This document shows positions 61,102 through 64,000 of a stretch of DNA of 64,000 bases, in pieces. Made by a program: the position numbers and the translations under genes. This DNA comes from Lysobacteraceae bacterium NML03-0222 (GTDB taxonomy: Bacteria > Pseudomonadota > Gammaproteobacteria > Xanthomonadales > Xanthomonadaceae): NCBI GenBank assembly GCA_002798195.1, contig NWQM01000004.1, forward strand, positions 248,001 to 312,000, written 5' to 3'. How positions within the stretch are numbered: position 1 is the stretch's first letter; each line of letters opens with the position of its first letter. The notes below the pieces were generated by a model. It had not been told where the DNA came from and searched no databases. It worked only from the letters and a program-made list of their open reading frames with translations.

Positions 61102-62880
61102 ATGAAAACTCCACTTGCCTCTGCTCTGGCGCTGGCACTTGCCGCGCTTGTTTCCCCCGCCACCAGCCACGCACAAGCGCCTGCCGCCAGCACGCAGGCC
61201 CATGAGGATGCGCGTTTTCAGGCCATCTATCAGCGCGAATGGGGCTGGCGTCAGCAGCAGGAAGGCAATGCCGGCGAGGAGGACAGCAACACAAGCCGCA
61301 TCGGCCTGCCGGATGTTTCGCCTGCGGCGCAGGCGCGCCGACTGGAAATGTGGGAATCGGTGCTGCGCGAGCTGGACGGCATCGACCCGGCCAAGCTCTC
61401 TCATGCCGAGCGCATCAATTACCGGGTGTATCACCCGCAAATCGAAGACCTGGCTGCCGGGGTGCGTTTTCGCGATTTTGAGATGCCCTTCAATGCCGAT
61501 TCCTCGTTCTGGTCATGGCTGGGCTTCATGGGGCAGAGCCAATTGCGCAGCGTGGCGGAGTACCGCGCCTATATCGCCATGCTGAACGATGTGCCGCGCT
61601 ACTTTGACCAGCACATCGACAATATGCGTGCCGGGCTTGCACGCGGCTTTTCCGTGCCGCGCGCCACGCTCGATGGCCGCGACAAGTCCATCGCCCAGGT
61701 GGCGGAGCTGAAGGACGTTACCGAAGCCGCGCTGTACGACCCGTTCAAGCAAATGCCGGGCAACATCCCGGCCTCACAGCAAGAGGCACTGCGCCGCGAG
61801 GCACGGCAGGCGCTTGAGACATCAGTCATCCCCGCCTATGCCAAGCTGCTCGTATTCTTCCGCAACGAATACATGCCCAAGGCGCGCACCACACTGGCCG
61901 CCGAGGCCATGCCCGATGGCGTCAACTGGTATCGCCAGCAAATCCGCCACTACACCACGCTGGACATGCCGCCTGAGGAAATCCACCAAATAGGCCTGAA
62001 GGAAGTCGCGCAAATCCGCGCCGAGATGGAAGCCATCATCCAGCAGGTGGGCTTTGAAGGTCATTCGCCGCAAACCCGCTTTCAGGATTTCCTCGCCTTC
62101 CTGCGCAGCGACCCGCAGTTCTACGCCAAAACCCCACAGGAGCTTTTGAGCCGCGCCGCCTGGATTGCCAAACGAGTGGACGGGCAGCTTGGCAAAATCA
62201 TCGGCAAACTGCCGCGCAACCGCTTCACCATCGTCGAGGTACCGCCGGATATCGCACCGTTCTGGACTGCCGGCCGTGGCGGTGCCAGCACCTACTGGCT
62301 CAATACCTATGACCTGCCTTCGCGGCCGCTGTACAACCTGCCCGCGCTGACCCTGCACGAAGCCGCGCCCGGCCATGCCCTGCAAGGCTCGCTGGTGATG
62401 GAGATGGGCGAAGCGCCCGCCTTCCGCAAGCAGTACATCAGCGCCTATGGCGAGGGCTGGGGCTTGTATTCGGAATGGCTGGGCAAGGAAATGGGCATCT
62501 ATGAAACCCCTTACGAGGACTTTGGCCGCCTCACCTATGCCATGTGGCGCGCCTGCCGTTTGGTGATTGATACCGGCGTGCATCACAAGGGCTGGAGCCG
62601 CGATCAGGCACTGGCCTACCTGCGCGAGAACACCGCGCTGTCCGAGCATGAAGTCACCACCGAAGTGGATCGCTATATCTCCTGGCCGGGACAGGCGCTG
62701 TCCTACAAGCTCGGCGAAATCGTGATGATGCGCCTGCGCCGCGAAGCCGAAGCCGAACTGGGCGAGCAGTTCGACGTGCGCCGCTTCCACGACGCCCTCC
62801 TCGCCCCCGGCTCCATCCCCCTGCCGCTGCTGGAAGAAGAAATCCGCGCGTTTATTGCCAGCGAAAAACGCCGCCAATGA
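61102..62880 (+). CDS. DUF885 family secreted hydrolase
   Basis: A 592-residue protein with a signal peptide (MKTPLASALALALAALVSPA) and the DUF885 domain. The metal-binding motif is HEAAPGHALQ (near residue 419), an HExxPGH-type site, with a conserved downstream glutamate region (YGEGWGLYSEWLGKEMG). It is probably a zinc metallopeptidase or related hydrolase acting in the periplasm, with unknown substrate. The family is abundant in xanthomonads. It lies 173 bases after purH behind a terminator and is probably a separate transcript. Confidence 0.87.
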   Translation: MKTPLASALALALAALVSPATSHAQAPAASTQAHEDARFQAIYQREWGWRQQQEGNAGEEDSNTSRIGLPDVSPAAQARRLEMWESVLRELDGIDPAKLSHAERINYRVYHPQIEDLAAGVRFRDFEMPFNADSSFWSWLGFMGQSQLRSVAEYRAYIAMLNDVPRYFDQHIDNMRAGLARGFSVPRATLDGRDKSIAQVAELKDVTEAALYDPFKQMPGNIPASQQEALRREARQALETSVIPAYAKLLVFFRNEYMPKARTTLAAEAMPDGVNWYRQQIRHYTTLDMPPEEIHQIGLKEVAQIRAEMEAIIQQVGFEGHSPQTRFQDFLAFLRSDPQFYAKTPQELLSRAAWIAKRVDGQLGKIIGKLPRNRFTIVEVPPDIAPFWTAGRGGASTYWLNTYDLPSRPLYNLPALTLHEAAPGHALQGSLVMEMGEAPAFRKQYISAYGEGWGLYSEWLGKEMGIYETPYEDFGRLTYAMWRACRLVIDTGVHHKGWSRDQALAYLRENTALSEHEVTTEVDRYISWPGQALSYKLGEIVMMRLRREAEAELGEQFDVRRFHDALLAPGSIPLPLLEEEIRAFIASEKRRQ

Positions 62881-62900
62881 TTTCCGGCAAGAACGTCACC

Positions 62901-62932
62901 GGCGTGCGGCGCAGCAACACTGCCCGCACGCC
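62901..62932. terminator. hairpin between the DUF885 gene and the lipoprotein gene
   Basis: GGCGTGCGG and CCGCACGCC enclose a 14-base loop between two convergent stop codons and are followed by TTCAATC. It is a plausible shared terminator without a clear U run. Confidence 0.5.
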
Positions 62933-62937
62933 TTCAA

Positions 62938-63621
62938 TCATTTGCTGACCAACTGAAATTCCTTGGCGTATTCGCCGGAGAAATCACACAACCCGGCGCG
63001 CAGGCGCTGCGGCATCTCGGCAAGGCCAGTGCCGACATGCACATAGCCTGCGGGCAAAATCGTGTCGGCGCTGCCCAGATGCACTTCCCCCGGCAGGCGC
63101 TTCTTGTCCACCTCGCTGCTCAACTGCATTCTGCCCTCCCAGCCCACCGGCGCGACCTTGAGCCGGTCTTGCTTGTCATTGAGGCGATAGCAGAACAGCA
63201 CTACATCACCGGCATAGCGTGGCGGCGGGGTGTAAGTGGGCATTTCACTCCACGCGCCCTGCTGTTTGCGCAACTGGATATCCGAAACTGCCACCGCATA
63301 GCTTTTCAACAGTGGCATATAGGGCAGCCAAGCCAGCCGGTAATCGCGTCCGGGCAGCGGCCACTCGCCAGTGCGCAAGGGGATTGCTGGCTCAATCGGC
63401 CCCAAATCCGTGCCCAGATACAGCTCGCACTGCGGGTTGATGCCGATGAATTCCTGCGCATCCTTGGCATTGACCCACAAGCCTTGCAGACGCTGGTCAC
63501 AGTGCGCATCCGCAGCGCGGCTATGCGGCGCCGCGGCATCAAAGCCCGCCACCATGCAGCCGCTGATGCCCAGTGCAGTCACGGCCAGCAGCGTGCAGCG
63601 CAAAACACGACGCAACCCCAT
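62938..63621 (-). CDS. putative lipoprotein, uncharacterised
   Basis: A 227-residue protein with a lipoprotein signal ending ISGC (Cys22; RCTLLAVTALGISGCMVAGF), using the ATG at 63621. The mature part is beta-rich, with cysteines in HCDQRLQGLWVNAKDAQEFI and NPQCELYLGTDLG and near the end in LCDFSGEYAKEF. No family is recognised. The 83 in-frame codons upstream contain many Arg codons and are taken as noncoding. It is divergent from rpmB. Confidence 0.72.
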   Translation of the reverse strand: MGLRRVLRCTLLAVTALGISGCMVAGFDAAAPHSRAADAHCDQRLQGLWVNAKDAQEFIGINPQCELYLGTDLGPIEPAIPLRTGEWPLPGRDYRLAWLPYMPLLKSYAVAVSDIQLRKQQGAWSEMPTYTPPPRYAGDVVLFCYRLNDKQDRLKVAPVGWEGRMQLSSEVDKKRLPGEVHLGSADTILPAGYVHVGTGLAEMPQRLRAGLCDFSGEYAKEFQLVSK

Positions 63622-63689
63622 TGCCTTACCCCCATCTTTGCTCTGGTAGCGCAGTGTGCCATGTTCACACCATTGCCTGCCACGTTTTC

Positions 63690-63718
63690 TTGCACGCGAC
63701 TTTTTCATCAGGCATAAT
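63690..63718 (+). promoter_or_regulatory. likely promoter of rpmB
   Basis: TTGCAC (63690-63695) and CATAAT (63713-63718) are 17 bases apart and lie about 150 bases before rpmB. The leader between holds a GCGGCTGCCGTTTGCGGCAG-like inverted repeat. Confidence 0.5.
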
Positions 63719-63868
63719 GCCCGGCTCTTTCTGCGGCTGCCGTTTGCGGCAGTCTGTACCCAAAGCGCGATTTGGGTCGCAGGTGTTGCCCGTATCGCGC
63801 GGCGGATTTCCGCCGGGGCCGCCGTCTTCCGGGCTATGGGAGACATCCACTGACACCAGAGGTGCATC

Positions 63869-64000
63869 ATGCCCCGTCAATGCCAAGTCACCGGCAAGCG
63901 TACGACGACCGGTAACAACGTCTCGCACGCGATGAACAAAACCCGTCGCCGCTTCATGCCCAATCTTCACGAACGCCGCTTTTGGGTGGCTTCCGAAAAC
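63869..64000 (+). CDS. rpmB: 50S ribosomal protein L28, N-terminal part
   Basis: The first 44 codons, cut by the window end. The translation MPRQCQVTGKRTTTGNNVSH and then MNKTRRRFMPNLHERRFWVA is a clear match to L28, although the usual Ser-Arg-x-Cys start reads PRQC. L28 sits near the E site of the large subunit. It is normally followed by rpmG (L33). AGAGG lies 8 bases before the ATG. Confidence 0.95.
   Translation, partial: MPRQCQVTGKRTTTGNNVSHAMNKTRRRFMPNLHERRFWVASEN

Noticed and set aside
59342..61294. 650-codon frame opposite purH and the DUF885 gene start
   Set aside because: It crosses an intergenic terminator and two real genes and shows no domain.

Overview
The window looks like a chromosomal segment from a gammaproteobacterium of the order Lysobacterales (Xanthomonadales). 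The evidence is the gene order lolB-ispE-tRNA-Gln-prs-rplY-pth-ychF and prmA-DUF3426-fis-purH, a moderately high GC content, and the protein sequences themselves. No plasmid, phage or insertion-sequence genes were seen.

Layout. (1) 1-15884, minus strand: the translation/transcription block, read from right to left as tRNA-Tyr, tRNA-Gly, tRNA-Thr, tuf, tRNA-Trp, secE, nusG, rplK, rplA, rplJ, rplL, rpoB, rpoC, rpsL, rpsG and the first codons of fusA. (2) 15919-20961: a secreted isoaspartyl peptidase and a cyanophycinase-like lipoprotein in one operon, divergent from a TonB-dependent receptor; together they suggest scavenging of cyanophycin or beta-Asp peptides. (3) 21043-29224, minus: a ComEA-like protein, a TauE/SafE permease, ychF, pth, rplY, prs, tRNA-Gln, ispE, lolB and a large TPR protein. 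(4) 29289-36903: hemA-prfA, a GNAT enzyme, a T4 endonuclease V-like pyrimidine-dimer glycosylase, a YihY/BrkB membrane protein, a WrbA-like flavoprotein, DUF2069, an SDR without its usual catalytic residues, grxD and sodB. (5) 37035-39208: a decayed PAS-GGDEF-EAL gene. (6) 39263-45059, minus: groESL behind a near-perfect heat-shock promoter, then a Fur-box-controlled operon of PepSY, DUF2271, DUF4198 and a flavoprotein reductase. (7) 45105-47786: cutA and a DsbD with two N-terminal alpha domains. (8) 48028-53532: an unusual seven-gene operon. (9) 53690-64000: aroQ, accBC, an unknown gene, prmA, DUF3426, fis, a lipoprotein, purH, a DUF885 enzyme, a second lipoprotein and the start of rpmB.

The most interesting part is region 8. 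It encodes an ABC-type ATPase fused to a dual-specificity/tyrosine phosphatase, three separate roadblock/LC7-like proteins, a winged-helix protein, a small MglA/CvnD-like GTPase with altered G motifs, and a single-chain 2Fe-2S ferredoxin - FAD/NAD reductase - truncated-globin-like - zinc-ribbon protein. Most junctions overlap (ATGA), so the genes are probably co-translated. The set resembles an actinobacterial conservon (roadblock, DUF742, GTPase) rebuilt around a phosphatase and a redox/oxygen sensor. A promoter-like TATAAT, two hairpins and an intrinsic terminator lie just upstream of the first gene, so the operon may have a small RNA or an attenuated leader in front of it.

Other items of note: a roughly 100-bp two-copy dispersed repeat with a conserved hairpin (10202 and 33913), an ispE stop codon that lies inside the 5' end of tRNA-Gln, and a promoter whose -35 hexamer lies in the rplA terminator.
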